From positions 124,001 to 188,000 of the forward strand of contig JABLXC010000002.1 of the NCBI GenBank assembly GCA_013178185.1: a stretch of DNA of 64,000 nt, written 5' to 3'. Source of the stretch: Anaerolineae bacterium (GTDB lineage: Bacteria > Chloroflexota > Anaerolineae > Anaerolineales > Anaerolineaceae). The notes beneath the pieces are model-generated. The model did not search any database. It was given only the letters and a program-made list of their open reading frames with translations, and was not told the origin of the DNA. This document shows, piece after piece, positions 45,306 through 54,204 of the stretch. The translations under genes were made by a program, and so were the position numbers. Every line of letters begins with the position of its first letter. The stretch's first letter is position 1.

Positions 45306-47390
45306 TTATTGCGCCAATTGCAAATGACCGATGGCATAGAAGCCGTCGCCGCGCAGCGGGTAGACACGCAACCGGTCAAAACCGCCAGAAACAGCCTGAG
45401 GCGGAACACTCAAGGTATAGAGCGTCAGCCCTTCTGAAAGGTTTAGCCCTGCCACGGTTTGCGAAGCGACCTCGGCGTCTTGGAGGCGGTACACAATGGC
45501 GTAATCGTCGTTGTTGTCCAGCGTGAGCTGCACCGAAGCAGCGTGAGAAACCCCGCCCAGCGCGATCTCCAGGCCGTTATCGCCGAACTTGACCACCCCT
45601 GGGCTGTCGCTGGGCGTCCCTTGCGGCTTGGGGATGGCAAGGTCCGCCAGCTTGACCCGCTCCATCTCGTAATACCGGTAAAGGTCCTGGTCAATCAGGG
45701 CATCATAATGCCCGGTATTCAAACGCCAGATCTCGACCAGCCGCCGGGGATCGAAGAGTTCCCCCCGGATGATCAGCGAAAGTTTTTGGTAATAGGATCC
45801 CAGCTTGGCATCCTCAAAACGGTCTTCGCCGGATTGGAGCGTCTCCAGATAGCCACGCGGCAACGGGCGGTAGAAATGCCCGATGCGCCAATTTTTGCTG
45901 TAGAGCGCCGGCAGGCGAGCCAGCAGCGGGTCTGAGAGGGCGTAACGATCCACGATATGCACCGGCGGACCGGCAAAATAGCCGAACACGCCGATATTGA
46001 TGTGCGTCCGCACGCGCTGAGAAGGATCCTCCAGCGCAGCCTGGCGAGCATCAAGCCCCCAACGGCGGTAGTAATGATCCGGCATCTCGCCGCCTTTCAG
46101 CCCGCGCAGCAGGCCGGTGTAAACGTAATAACACAAACGCTCGTCGGCAATGCCATGCGCATCGGTCGGGCAGCGCTCTGGCTCGCGTTGAATTTCGAGC
46201 GTGAGCACGCGGTAGGTTGGTAGCGGAGAAAGCAGCCCCAGGACCACCAGCGCGGCCGCAACCAGGAGGGCTTGCTTCCAGCGGGCACCTTTTGAAACCA
46301 CCGCGCCACCCAGCAGGAAAGCGCAAAGAAGCAAGGGAGCCGAAAAGAAACGCCCGCCCATGAAATCGCCACCGATTTTAAGGATATAGCCCAGGTACAA
46401 CAAGACGCCAACCGAGAGAAAAAGGCCGCGCCGCTTTCGATCGCAAATCCCTGCCAGCACGCCACCCACAAGCGTGACCAGCGTAACGGGGTCGCGCTGT
46501 GCCAGGTCTGCAAAGGCATATCCCCCCTGTCGGAGCAGTTCCAGCGAGGGGATGCCGGTATTCAGCTTGGCATAGAAGGTATTGGGAAAAGGAAAGCCAT
46601 AATAAAGTAGCGAGAACGCCTCCCAGGCAACCAGCGGGAATTGCCCGGCCAGCAGCGGCAGCAATCCGCGCCGCCGTTGCGCAAACCAGGCGGAAGCCAG
46701 CGCCGGGAGGACCAACAGCCCGGCATCCAGCCTGTTAAGCATCACCAGCGAAGCGGCAAGCGAGAGCAGGAAGAGATCCACCTGCTGAAGCGGCCTGGCA
46801 AGGTAAATCGCCAGAAAGAGGAGGAGCAAGAGGTGCGTCAGGGGATTTTCCAGGCCGGAGGTAGCGTAATCTACATAAGCGGCAGAAAACGCCAGCGGGA
46901 TCAGGCCAAACGCGGCAACCCAGGGCGAAGGGGAGATTTTGATAAAAAGCAAAACTGCTGCCGCCGAGACCGCCAGCGAAAGAAAGATGCTGCTGAAGTA
47001 GATTTCTCGCGTGAAAAAGACGACTGCGCTCAGCAGGAACATCCAGAGCGGGTGGGTGTACGCTTGAACGCGTTCATCCACATTCCAGGTAAGCCCGTAT
47101 CCCTGGATAAAATTATCCACGGTACGGAAGGTAATATAGGCGTCATCGCTCAACCAGGCGCGTCGGAAGGCGAAGAGCAGAAACAGCAGAGCGATCGTGC
47201 CAACAGCCAGCCAGGCGAGGGCGGTTTTCGTGATTTTCTTCTCAGCCGATCCCCCAGCCCCTTTCGCTAGTTTGGGAAGGGGATGAATTTGGGGATTTGG
47301 CACTATGCGCCACCAAATCCCCGTGAAACCCATCATGGCTGGAATATGAAATCCGATTTTAGAATTTATAGAACCCCTATCGAAAGTCAT
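45306..47390 (-). CDS. AftB-like GT-C glycosyltransferase
   Basis: A 694-residue protein with about ten membrane segments and a soluble C-terminal third. The motif SDDAYITFRTVDNFIQGYG, then ERVQAYTHPLWMF, is the pattern of the AftB/arabinofuranosyl- and related polyprenyl-donor transferases. The C-terminal outside domain is Tyr/Arg-rich (about 430-694). ATG at 47390 has an AGGAG site seven bases upstream; the longer frame to 47618 is low-complexity and unlikely coding. It is convergent with the two polytopic genes, making a three-gene envelope-glycan locus. Confidence 0.8.
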   Translation of the reverse strand: MTFDRGSINSKIGFHIPAMMGFTGIWWRIVPNPQIHPLPKLAKGAGGSAEKKITKTALAWLAVGTIALLFLLFAFRRAWLSDDAYITFRTVDNFIQGYGLTWNVDERVQAYTHPLWMFLLSAVVFFTREIYFSSIFLSLAVSAAAVLLFIKISPSPWVAAFGLIPLAFSAAYVDYATSGLENPLTHLLLLLFLAIYLARPLQQVDLFLLSLAASLVMLNRLDAGLLVLPALASAWFAQRRRGLLPLLAGQFPLVAWEAFSLLYYGFPFPNTFYAKLNTGIPSLELLRQGGYAFADLAQRDPVTLVTLVGGVLAGICDRKRRGLFLSVGVLLYLGYILKIGGDFMGGRFFSAPLLLCAFLLGGAVVSKGARWKQALLVAAALVVLGLLSPLPTYRVLTLEIQREPERCPTDAHGIADERLCYYVYTGLLRGLKGGEMPDHYYRRWGLDARQAALEDPSQRVRTHINIGVFGYFAGPPVHIVDRYALSDPLLARLPALYSKNWRIGHFYRPLPRGYLETLQSGEDRFEDAKLGSYYQKLSLIIRGELFDPRRLVEIWRLNTGHYDALIDQDLYRYYEMERVKLADLAIPKPQGTPSDSPGVVKFGDNGLEIALGGVSHAASVQLTLDNNDDYAIVYRLQDAEVASQTVAGLNLSEGLTLYTLSVPPQAVSGGFDRLRVYPLRGDGFYAIGHLQLAQ

Positions 47391-47690
47391 GCAGCGCTCC
47401 TGTGATGCCTTGACGGCTGGATTATAACGTAAAAAGCGTGCCCTTCTCGCTGCGGTCGGGGATGCAAAGATCGCGACGGGAAATTCGTTTTTTGGAAAAG
47501 AGAAAAGGAACGGAGGGGCGCGCTGCGGATGGGGAAGGGCAGGGCGATTGGAACCAGAAAGGAATGGAATGAATAGAGGCATGGGGAAGCGGGAGCTGGG
47601 AGAGAGAGAAGGGGGCATGATGCGGTTATACAGCGAGTGGGGAGTGAATACAAGCTATCAAAATTAACAGGTTAACCACTCAGTTTTAAG
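47391..47690. other. Intergenic stretch upstream of the AftB-like gene
   Basis: No supported gene is seen. A short inverted repeat TTAACAGGTTAA lies near 47666-47677. The remainder is G-rich on the plus strand. Confidence 0.4.
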
Positions 47691-48226
47691 GGGTTTTGAG
47701 ATGTGATGGCAGGGGTTGGGAAGGCGGCGTCTCGGCCGCGAAGCGCCCTGGAGTGCTCTCTTTCAGGGTCGGTGTGCCCAAACCCATTAACAGGCGAGGC
47801 GAGGCCGGGTTGGCGGTGGGGGTGGGGGTTGACGTGACCGTCTCGGCCGCAGTTAGGGTGGGGGTAGGGATTTCCGTCGGTGTCGGTGTTGGGGTCGCGC
47901 AGCACCCTGGAACGCTCTCTTCCAGGGTGGCTTCCTCCTGAGCGGCCCGGCGCGCTGCGAGGCGAAGGCGTTCAGGTAGATCATCCCTAACTATCGCTGT
48001 CGAGGTCTTCCACCGCTCCGAAACCCACCACCCTCACCCGGCGGGCGTCGTTGTTGATCCCGCTCACCGTCTCCTTCAAGACGTTGTCGATCCACAAGGT
48101 GAGGTCGCGGTCATTTATGCGCGGGCAGCCGGCGGCGGTAAGGTGGATTCCCGCCGCTTTTCTCGCATAGCATTTTTTGAAAATATGAGGTATGCTTAAT
48201 ACTGTCTGGCGGGATTGGCTTACCTA
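47690..48226 (-). pseudogene. Decayed coding region with Pro/Thr repeats
   Basis: The minus strand carries successive fragments in different frames. From 48223 to 47987 one frame is open without a start codon and encodes LTAAGCPRINDRDLTLWIDN followed by ETVSGINNDARRVRVVGFGA, then stops. Overlapping it in another frame, open to a stop near 47693, is a Pro/Thr-rich segment (TPTPTPTEIPTPTLTAAETV). An ATG at 47984 opens a short third frame. Two hairpin repeats are embedded (47745-47769 and 47904-47928). I read this as the remains of one or two genes, family unknown. Confidence 0.4.
47745..47928. repeat. Two copies of a 25-base hairpin repeat
   Basis: Copy 1 (47745-47769) and copy 2 (47904-47928) share the pattern CCCTGGA, then GCTCTCTT, then CAGGGT, with the arms complementary in each. 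Copy 2 has a perfect nine-base stem ACCCTGGAA/TTCCAGGGT. A second repeated word, GTCTCGGCCGC, occurs near each end of the intervening DNA. Confidence 0.6.
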
Positions 48227-48310
48227 CCAGACCAGGTCAGGTGAAGCCGGTCCGGCTAGATCTGTTCATCATTCACGAATTCACATTTCCCCGGACTCCA
48301 GGAGGTTGCT

Positions 48311-48868
48311 GTGATCAAAGATACCCTGAAAGAAGCTGAAACCCGCATGAAAGGCGCGATCCAGGTTCTGGAAGATGACCTGGCAGGGATTCGCACCGGC
48401 CGGGCCTCGCCGGTCTTGCTGGAGCGCTTGCAGGTCGAGTACTACGGCATGCCCACCCCGTTGGTTCAGCTTGCTTCCATCAGCGTCCCCGAACCCCGCC
48501 AGCTTCTCGTCCGGCCTTTTGACGCCGCCACGCTCAAGACCATCGAGCGCGCTATTCTGGCTTCGGACCTTGGCCTTACGCCCAATAACGATGGCAAGGT
48601 GATCCGCCTTAACTTGCCCCCCCTGACGGAAGAGCGCCGCCGCGACTTGGTTAAGGTGGTCAACAACCGCACCGAAGAGGCCCGCGTGGCCGTGCGCAAC
48701 GTCCGCCGCGACCTGCTGCGCGATCTACGCGAGTTTCAGCAGGAGAAGCTGATCTCAGAAGATGATCTGAAAACCGGCGAAGAGGAACTGCAAAAATTGA
48801 CCGACCAGATGATCAAGCAGGTGGATGCGGTGGCGGAACGAAAACAGAAAGAGATCATGGAGGTTTGA
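48311..48868 (+). CDS. frr: Ribosome recycling factor
   Basis: Splits the post-termination ribosome together with EF-G. 185 residues, normal length. Blocks: GIRTGRASPVLLERLQVEYY, PRQLLVRPFD, LGLTPNNDGKVIRLNLPPLT, EERRRDLVK and VRRDLLRDLREFQQEK. The start is GTG at 48311, with AGGAGG just upstream. It heads frr-uppS-cdsA. Confidence 0.97.
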   Translation: MIKDTLKEAETRMKGAIQVLEDDLAGIRTGRASPVLLERLQVEYYGMPTPLVQLASISVPEPRQLLVRPFDAATLKTIERAILASDLGLTPNNDGKVIRLNLPPLTEERRRDLVKVVNNRTEEARVAVRNVRRDLLRDLREFQQEKLISEDDLKTGEEELQKLTDQMIKQVDAVAERKQKEIMEV

Positions 48869-48880
48869 CCCTTCGCGATT

Positions 48881-49648
48881 ATGGCACAAGAAAAAACATA
48901 TAAGCCGCTTTCAAAAATTCCTACGCATGTCGCCGTCATCATGGACGGCAACGGGCGCTGGGCGCGCGCCCGCGGTCTGCCGCGCCTGGCCGGACACCGC
49001 GCCGGCACGGAGAACTTACGGCGCGTCATCACCGCCTGTGTGGAATTTGGCATCCAATATCTCACCATTTATGCTTTTTCCACCGAAAACTGGGAGCGTC
49101 CGCAAGAAGAAGTCTCTGGCCTGATGTCTATCGTGGAAGATGTCATTGACCGTGAGCTGGATGAACTGCACCGCCAGGGCGTTCAGCTCCGGCACATTGG
49201 CCGTCTTGAACGCCTGAACCCGCAATTGCAGAGTAAGGTTCTCGCAGCCATCGAGAAGACCAAAAACAATACCCGGTTAATTCTTGCCATTGCGTTCAAT
49301 TACGGCGGGCGCGATGAAATTGCCTGTGCAATCCGTCACATGATCTCCGATGGCGTCAAACCCGAAGACGTGACCGATGAATTGATCGGGAAATATCTTT
49401 TTACCCATGGCATCCCCGACCCCGATATCATCGTGCGCACTTCTGGCGAAATGCGCATCAGCAACTTTCTCATCTGGCAAGCCGCTTACGCAGAATGGTA
49501 CGTTACCCCGACCTTATGGCCGGATTTTGACAAAGATGAACTATACAAGGCACTGGTTGAATACGCTCAGCGCGAGCGTCGCTATGGCCGCGTCCTTGAG
49601 ACTTCGGAGTGCGTACCGGATGTTGGTAAAACGCCTGCTGGTCGTTAA
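48881..49648 (+). CDS. uppS: Isoprenyl transferase (undecaprenyl diphosphate synthase-like)
   Basis: cis-Prenyltransferase making the lipid carrier for cell-wall sugars; 255 residues. [16 protein letters not shown] gives the metal-binding Asp22. Further blocks are [24 protein letters not shown] and [20 protein letters not shown]. It overlaps cdsA by 29 bases. Confidence 0.96.
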   Translation: MAQEKTYKPLSKIPTHVAVIMDGNGRWARARGLPRLAGHRAGTENLRRVITACVEFGIQYLTIYAFSTENWERPQEEVSGLMSIVEDVIDRELDELHRQGVQLRHIGRLERLNPQLQSKVLAAIEKTKNNTRLILAIAFNYGGRDEIACAIRHMISDGVKPEDVTDELIGKYLFTHGIPDPDIIVRTSGEMRISNFLIWQAAYAEWYVTPTLWPDFDKDELYKALVEYAQRERRYGRVLETSECVPDVGKTPAGR

Positions 49649-50426
49649 TCTTCTTATCCCTGCTCTTGTTCTTCTGATTGTTCTGGGGGGCTGGCCGTAC
49701 ACCCTGCTGATACTATTTGCCCTGGTTTGGGCTGCTTGGGAATACTGGCGTATCTTTCATGACGGTGGATATTCGCCCGCACTGGCAGTGTTGGCCGCCG
49801 GCGTTATTTCGCTGGTGTTGGGACGCGTCTTTTGGAACTTCCAATATTCCGATATCATCCTCAGCGTCTTCGTACTCGTTGCCATGGCAGCGCATGTTCT
49901 CAGGTATGAGCGCGGCCAGCCGCAGGCCGCCGCTGATCTTGGCATCACGTTAGGCGGCATTCTCTACCTCGGCTGGCTTGGATCGTACCTCATCTCGCTG
50001 CGCAATCTTCCGAACGGGATATGGTGGACGCTGCTGGTGCTACCTTCTGTCTGGCTGGCCGACAGCGGGGCTTTTCTGTTTGGGCGTCGTTTTGGCAGGC
50101 ATCCCCTTGCCCCCAGGGTCAGTCCAAGCAAGACCTGGGAAGGATATCTCGGCGGTATTTTGTTTGGCGTGGCCGGCACCGTATTGCTGGCCTGGCTCTG
50201 GCAACTCAGAGCGGCGGAGGTCACGCCAGTAAAAGGTTTGGTCATTGGTCTGACGCTTGCAGTTCTCACGCCCCTAGGCGACCTGGGCGAGAGCATGATC
50301 AAGCGCCAGTTTGGTCTCAAAGATTCTGGCAACGTTCTACCCGGTCACGGCGGCATCATGGACCGCATCGATTCCTGGTTGTGGGCGGCAGTGATCGGGT
50401 ATTATCTCGTCATTGGGTTGGGGTAA
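49620..50426 (+). CDS. cdsA: Phosphatidate cytidylyltransferase
   Basis: Makes CDP-diacylglycerol, the precursor of anionic phospholipids, in the membrane. 268 residues with about seven segments. The CDP signature is at the C-terminus: [20 protein letters not shown] followed by [25 protein letters not shown] precedes it. ATG at 49620 lies within the end of uppS; a longer in-frame reading exists only because of that overlap. Confidence 0.95.
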   Translation: MLVKRLLVVNLLIPALVLLIVLGGWPYTLLILFALVWAAWEYWRIFHDGGYSPALAVLAAGVISLVLGRVFWNFQYSDIILSVFVLVAMAAHVLRYERGQPQAAADLGITLGGILYLGWLGSYLISLRNLPNGIWWTLLVLPSVWLADSGAFLFGRRFGRHPLAPRVSPSKTWEGYLGGILFGVAGTVLLAWLWQLRAAEVTPVKGLVIGLTLAVLTPLGDLGESMIKRQFGLKDSGNVLPGHGGIMDRIDSWLWAAVIGYYLVIGLG

Positions 50427-50450
50427 CTACCGCTGGCAAACCAGCGGTAG
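50427..50450 (+). terminator. Ten-base-pair hairpin between cdsA and glpX, no U-tract
   Basis: CTACCGCTGG (50427-50436) pairs perfectly with CCAGCGGTAG (50441-50450) around CAAA, starting right after the cdsA stop. No T-run follows, so it may protect the mRNA end rather than terminate. A TACAAT box follows at about 50458, which could serve glpX. Confidence 0.4.
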
Positions 50451-50477
50451 ATCAGCATACAATTCAGGAGCGAAGAT

Positions 50478-51467
50478 ATGGAACATTTTACAAGGCCTAC
50501 TCGTAATCTTGCGTTGGAGCTCGTACGGGTGACGGAAGCGGCGGCTCTGGCTGCGGGCCGTTATATGGGGCGCGGCGATAAAATCGCCGCCGACCAGGCG
50601 GCGGTCAATGCCATGCGTCTCGTGCTGAATTCAGTCCAAATGGATGGCATCATCATCATTGGCGAGGGCGAGAAAGATGAAGCTCCGATGCTGTATAACG
50701 GCGAGCGGCTGGGCACCGGTGAAGAACCGGAGGTTGATATTGCTATAGATCCTATTGACGGCACCCGCCCTCTGGCGTTCGGTTTACCGGGCGCCATCTC
50801 GACCGTGGCACTGGCGCCGCGTGGCAGTATGTTCAACCCAGGTCCCATCGTGTATATGCACAAGATTGCGGTCGGTCCGAGCGCTCGAGGCGCCATTGAT
50901 ATCAACGCCCCGGTTGGCGTCAATCTCCACAATATCGCCCGCGCCAAAGGGGTGGATATAGATGACCTGGTGGTGGTCATTTTGGATCGTCCCCGCCATG
51001 AGCAATTGATTGCTGATGTCCGGCGCTGTGGCGCCCGCATCAGTCTGATCCATGATGGCGATGTCGCTGGCGCGCTGATGACAGCCGACCCCGACTCGAA
51101 CATTGACGTTCTGATGGGCATTGGCGGCACTCCTGAGGGCGTTCTGGCAGCCTGCGCCTTGCGCGCAGCAGGCGGCGAGATGCAAGGAAAGCTCTTTGCC
51201 CGCAACGAAGACGAATACAAACGCGGCAGAGACGCTGGCTACGATTTTGACAAGGTGTTGATGATCGAGGATCTGGTTTCTTCTGACGACGTTTTCTTTG
51301 CGGCTACCGGGTTGACCGGCGGCCAACTGCTTAAGGGCGTAACTTATTTTGCCGACGGCGCCCGCACCGAAAGCCTGGTAATGCGCGGCCTTACCGGTAC
51401 GGTTCGTCGTATCATGGCCACCCACAGCCTGAAAAAGCTGGATGTCGTCAGTTCGATTCAATATTGA
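50478..51467 (+). CDS. glpX: Class II fructose-1,6-bisphosphatase
   Basis: Gluconeogenic hydrolysis of fructose 1,6-bisphosphate. 329 residues, normal for GlpX. DPIDGTRPLAFGLPGAISTV is the metal/phosphate motif, GEGEKDEAPMLYNGE precedes it and GGTPEGVLAACALRAAGGEM is the C-terminal core. AGGAG lies nine bases upstream of the ATG. A terminator follows. Confidence 0.96.
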   Translation: MEHFTRPTRNLALELVRVTEAAALAAGRYMGRGDKIAADQAAVNAMRLVLNSVQMDGIIIIGEGEKDEAPMLYNGERLGTGEEPEVDIAIDPIDGTRPLAFGLPGAISTVALAPRGSMFNPGPIVYMHKIAVGPSARGAIDINAPVGVNLHNIARAKGVDIDDLVVVILDRPRHEQLIADVRRCGARISLIHDGDVAGALMTADPDSNIDVLMGIGGTPEGVLAACALRAAGGEMQGKLFARNEDEYKRGRDAGYDFDKVLMIEDLVSSDDVFFAATGLTGGQLLKGVTYFADGARTESLVMRGLTGTVRRIMATHSLKKLDVVSSIQY

Positions 51468-51477
51468 TCGTGCGGCA

Positions 51478-51515
51478 AGGTGGGGCACCTAAAAGAGGGT
51501 GCCCCACTCCTTTTG
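51478..51515 (+). terminator. Rho-independent terminator of glpX
   Basis: GTGGGGCACC (51480-51489) pairs with GGTGCCCCAC (51498-51507), followed by TCCTTTT. Confidence 0.85.
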
Positions 51516-51521
51516 GTCTGT

Positions 51522-52697
51522 TCATACAAATAACCGGATCAATTTTTCGGTCAGGCCCACCGCTTCTTCTAATTTTTCCGGGCTGATCCATCCCAGGTTA
51601 TCATCTGGCGTGTGCGCAAAGTCCAGGTTCAGCAAGCCGCCCTGGCTGATCGCCAGGGTGGGAATGCCGCGCGGGTAGAACCAGGAATGGTCGCTGGCGG
51701 GCCAGGGTTCGGTCTGCATGGCGCCAGGGAATTGCCGGATGACTGCCCTGGCGGCTTGCTCGATCGCGGCCGGAACTTCGAAAAAGGCCACCGTGGTTGT
51801 TTTGAGGGCATGACCGATTCCATCCAGGTTGATGGCGGCCAGAATATCCTCAGCGGGCTGGTCAAAGCGGTTGATATAAGCCTGATCAACCGTCATGCTG
51901 TACTCCTCACCGCCGAAGAACACCAGTTCGACCGGCGGCGCGGGCTGGCTCTCCGCCAGGCTTTCGGCCAGCGCCAACAGCAAGCCTACACCGCTGGCGT
52001 TATCCCACGCGCCGGGGGTGTCGATTTTTGTGTCGTAGTGCGCGCACAGCACGATCCGCCTTCCGGCGGTGAGCGGGCGGCGCGCGATCAGGTTCTTTGC
52101 CTGCCCGGCTTTGCTCTGGCTGCGAATTTGCAGGTGCGCGGTCTGCCCGGCTGACCGGATCAACCGCAATCCCTCCTCAGCCAGTACTGTGACCGAAGGG
52201 ATGGTGAACTGGTAGTCTTCGATCAGCGCCCAGCGCCTGTGCAGTTGCGGATGAACGGTGATGATGGCAGGTGGACGTTTTTCTTCTAATATTTGAACAA
52301 CCCGCTGGTCGTCTTCACTGGCGTAGAAAGCTTCTTTTGCGGCCAGTGGTTCACGCGCCAGGTGGCCATAAAGCACGGGGATCTGATGGGTGAGATCGGC
52401 TGCTTCCAGTTCGGCCAGTGTTCCAAGCGGAATGAGAGGCGCTGCCGTCTGGCAGGGAGGCGAGAAGACATTCGGGATGGCTTCGATAAGCCTGCCGCCG
52501 ATTTCTAAGCGGGTTTCTTCTGCGAACCAGTATGGGAATTCAATGGATTGGACCTCTACGGCAAACCCGCATTTTGCCAAAATTTCGCTGATATAGTTAC
52601 CGGCAGCATGGTAGCCCGGTGTGGCGATCATGCGGCAGCCGATTTCTCCTGCCAGGTGTTGGACATATTCATAAGCTCTCTTGCCAAAATTTTTCAT
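51522..52697 (-). CDS. M28-family zinc aminopeptidase-like protein
   Basis: A 391-residue peptidase with an inserted PA-like region (about 110-210). Zinc ligands lie in VLCAHYDTKIDTPGAWDNAS (His, Asp), FFGGEEYSM (Glu-Glu) and NLDGIGHALK (Asp). A further His sits near the C-terminus in FAHTPDDN. No signal peptide is seen with the ATG at 52697, so it is probably cytoplasmic. Upstream in-frame codons are not supported by a ribosome site. Confidence 0.87.
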   Translation of the reverse strand: MKNFGKRAYEYVQHLAGEIGCRMIATPGYHAAGNYISEILAKCGFAVEVQSIEFPYWFAEETRLEIGGRLIEAIPNVFSPPCQTAAPLIPLGTLAELEAADLTHQIPVLYGHLAREPLAAKEAFYASEDDQRVVQILEEKRPPAIITVHPQLHRRWALIEDYQFTIPSVTVLAEEGLRLIRSAGQTAHLQIRSQSKAGQAKNLIARRPLTAGRRIVLCAHYDTKIDTPGAWDNASGVGLLLALAESLAESQPAPPVELVFFGGEEYSMTVDQAYINRFDQPAEDILAAINLDGIGHALKTTTVAFFEVPAAIEQAARAVIRQFPGAMQTEPWPASDHSWFYPRGIPTLAISQGGLLNLDFAHTPDDNLGWISPEKLEEAVGLTEKLIRLFV

Positions 52698-53017
52698 GGA
52701 TGATCCCTGTTCTGATGAGTGAATAATGGGGCAGCGACATTTGCGCCCGCCGGTTTTGCGCTGCTTCCCAGAAGGCCGGGGATGCGTGGGCACGAAGGAC
52801 TTCTCTCAACCCTTTCCGATTATACCGGGATCGAGAAGATTGTTTCACCGGGTTAAGACAAAAGTTCAGACGCTATTTCTTCCACCCTCCTCTAACTACC
52901 CCTTGTCAGTGGGTGGAAGTTTTAACTGAGGTTAAAAAAATAATCCCCTCCCAACTGGGAAGTAGGCTGGGGTAGGTTGTTTGAACTCTCGTCCGAACAT
53001 CAGTATCAAGAAACGAA
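52698..53017. other. Intergenic stretch with hairpins
   Basis: No gene is supported. CTTCCACCC (52879-52887) and GGGTGGAAG (52911-52919) form a stem followed by TTTT, which may stop plus-strand transcription. TTTTAAC/GTTAAAA follows directly. Confidence 0.45.
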
Positions 53018-53042
53018 AACAGCCCTCTTTCCGAGGGCTGTT
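53018..53042 (-). terminator. Terminator of the SIMPL-domain gene
   Basis: AACAGCCCTC and GAGGGCTGTT form a perfect ten-base-pair stem with a five-base loop; on the minus strand TTTTCGTTT follows. Confidence 0.85.
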
Positions 53043-53056
53043 CGTTCAGGTCATCG

Positions 53057-53785
53057 TTACCGGATGGCGTAGGTGATGTCGGCGTTTACCGTCAGGATCA
53101 ATTGTCCGGCTGAGACTGGGGCTTGAGAAGCTGCGTAAGATCCGCCCAAACCTTTACCTTCGAAGACGGGTACCGGGGCGCCGGCCGAGTAGGTATTGAC
53201 TGAGAGGATATCGCCAAGTTGGACGGCGGCTGCTTCGGCGATTTGCTGGGCGGTGTCTTTTGCATCCTCGATAGCTGCCTTGCGTGCTTCGATCATAGCC
53301 GTCTTCTTATCGGTGACATCGAACTGGATGCTGTTGATGTTGTTGGCGCCAGCTTTGACCACCGCATCGAGCATTTCGCCCAGTTTGCTCAGGTCGCGGA
53401 TGGTTACGACGACAACGTTATCCACGACATAATCGGTCTGTGTAATCTCACCGGTTGGCCCATATTGAGGCTGCGGGTAGACATTGAACGCGCTGGTCTG
53501 AATATCCTTCTGGTCTACGCCCATATCGGTCAGCACTTTAGAAATGGACTGCGCCTGGGCATTATTTTCACGTAGCGCCACACCCACATCTTCAGCGCGG
53601 CTTTGGACGCCAATGTTAATGTAAGCCAGGTCAGGTACCAGGTACACGATGCCGGTGCCGGAAGCGGAGAGTGAGCGGGTGGGCGCTTCTTTCGCCGCAG
53701 GGGCTGCAGCAGCGCCGGTGCAGGCTGCCAGGCCAAACGCCAGCATGAGACTGATGACAACAAATATGTATTTACGAGAGATCAT
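53057..53785 (-). CDS. SIMPL-domain (DUF541) lipoprotein
   Basis: A 242-residue lipoprotein. The signal peptide ends in the lipobox LAAC (Cys about 22). The SIMPL domain (about 40-242) opens with SLSASGTGIVYLVPDLAYIN and includes YPQPQYGP. Family members such as E. coli YggE affect oxidative stress resistance; the mechanism is unclear. AAGGAG precedes the ATG at 53785. Confidence 0.88.
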   Translation of the reverse strand: MISRKYIFVVISLMLAFGLAACTGAAAAPAAKEAPTRSLSASGTGIVYLVPDLAYINIGVQSRAEDVGVALRENNAQAQSISKVLTDMGVDQKDIQTSAFNVYPQPQYGPTGEITQTDYVVDNVVVVTIRDLSKLGEMLDAVVKAGANNINSIQFDVTDKKTAMIEARKAAIEDAKDTAQQIAEAAAVQLGDILSVNTYSAGAPVPVFEGKGLGGSYAASQAPVSAGQLILTVNADITYAIR

Positions 53786-53956
53786 TCTTTGCTCCTTGGT
53801 GAGATAGGTTTTATCCTTTATACAACAGACGATGGGAACAGAAAAAAGTTCCGCCGTTGATGCTTGAAAATCTATTCTGGCTGTGATAATATCATATTGT
53901 TCCTCCTGCCGGTTGCCCCCCTCAACCGGTGGGGGGAACATTTTTTATATACACCC

Positions 53957-53984
53957 TTGACATTTATTTATCATGGCATATAAT
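53957..53984 (+). promoter_or_regulatory. Consensus promoter of the cysKE leader
   Basis: TTGACA (53957-53962) and TATAAT (53979-53984) match consensus exactly, 16 bases apart. The start would be near 53991, giving a leader of about 214 bases before cysK. Confidence 0.85.
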
Positions 53985-54019
53985 AATTTAGAAGAATTAG
54001 ATAGATATTAGGAGAATTC

Positions 54020-54055
54020 ATGTTAACGTGCATGTGTCTGGGGCGGGGTATGTAG
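54020..54055 (+). CDS. Cysteine-containing leader peptide
   Basis: Eleven codons: MLTCMCLGRGM. Two of the first six are Cys codons (TGC, TGT), and AGGAG stands six bases before the ATG, a better ribosome site than most genes here have. It is the first frame after the cysK promoter. A hairpin GGGCGG/CCGCCC (54041-54064) covers its end, and a terminator-like structure follows. This fits a sensor in which ribosome stalling at Cys codons controls cysK-cysE. Confidence 0.6.
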   Translation: MLTCMCLGRGM

Positions 54056-54085
54056 TCACCGCCCTGTAAGATAGAAAAATTTTGG

Positions 54086-54175
54086 CCAACCAGCAGGGCC
54101 GTGGTCTGCAGCCTCGCACAACGATCTTTGTAGCGCTGCCGCCATTTTGGGCAATGTGTCTGGTTGGTCTTTTTT
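54086..54175 (+). terminator. Attenuator-type terminator before cysK
   Basis: CCAACCAG (54086-54093) pairs with CTGGTTGG (54160-54167), with further small stems inside, and a T-run (54170-54175) follows directly. It ends 29 bases before the cysK ATG, so it must be read through for expression. Confidence 0.65.
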
Positions 54176-54204
54176 ATTCTACATCATGAGTTAAGGAATG
54201 AAAG

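Noticed and set aside
45306-47618. Longer N-terminus for the AftB-like gene up to 47618
   Set aside because: The extra 76 residues are Pro/Ser/Phe-rich and lack a ribosome site, while ATG 47390 has AGGAG and leads into the conserved part.
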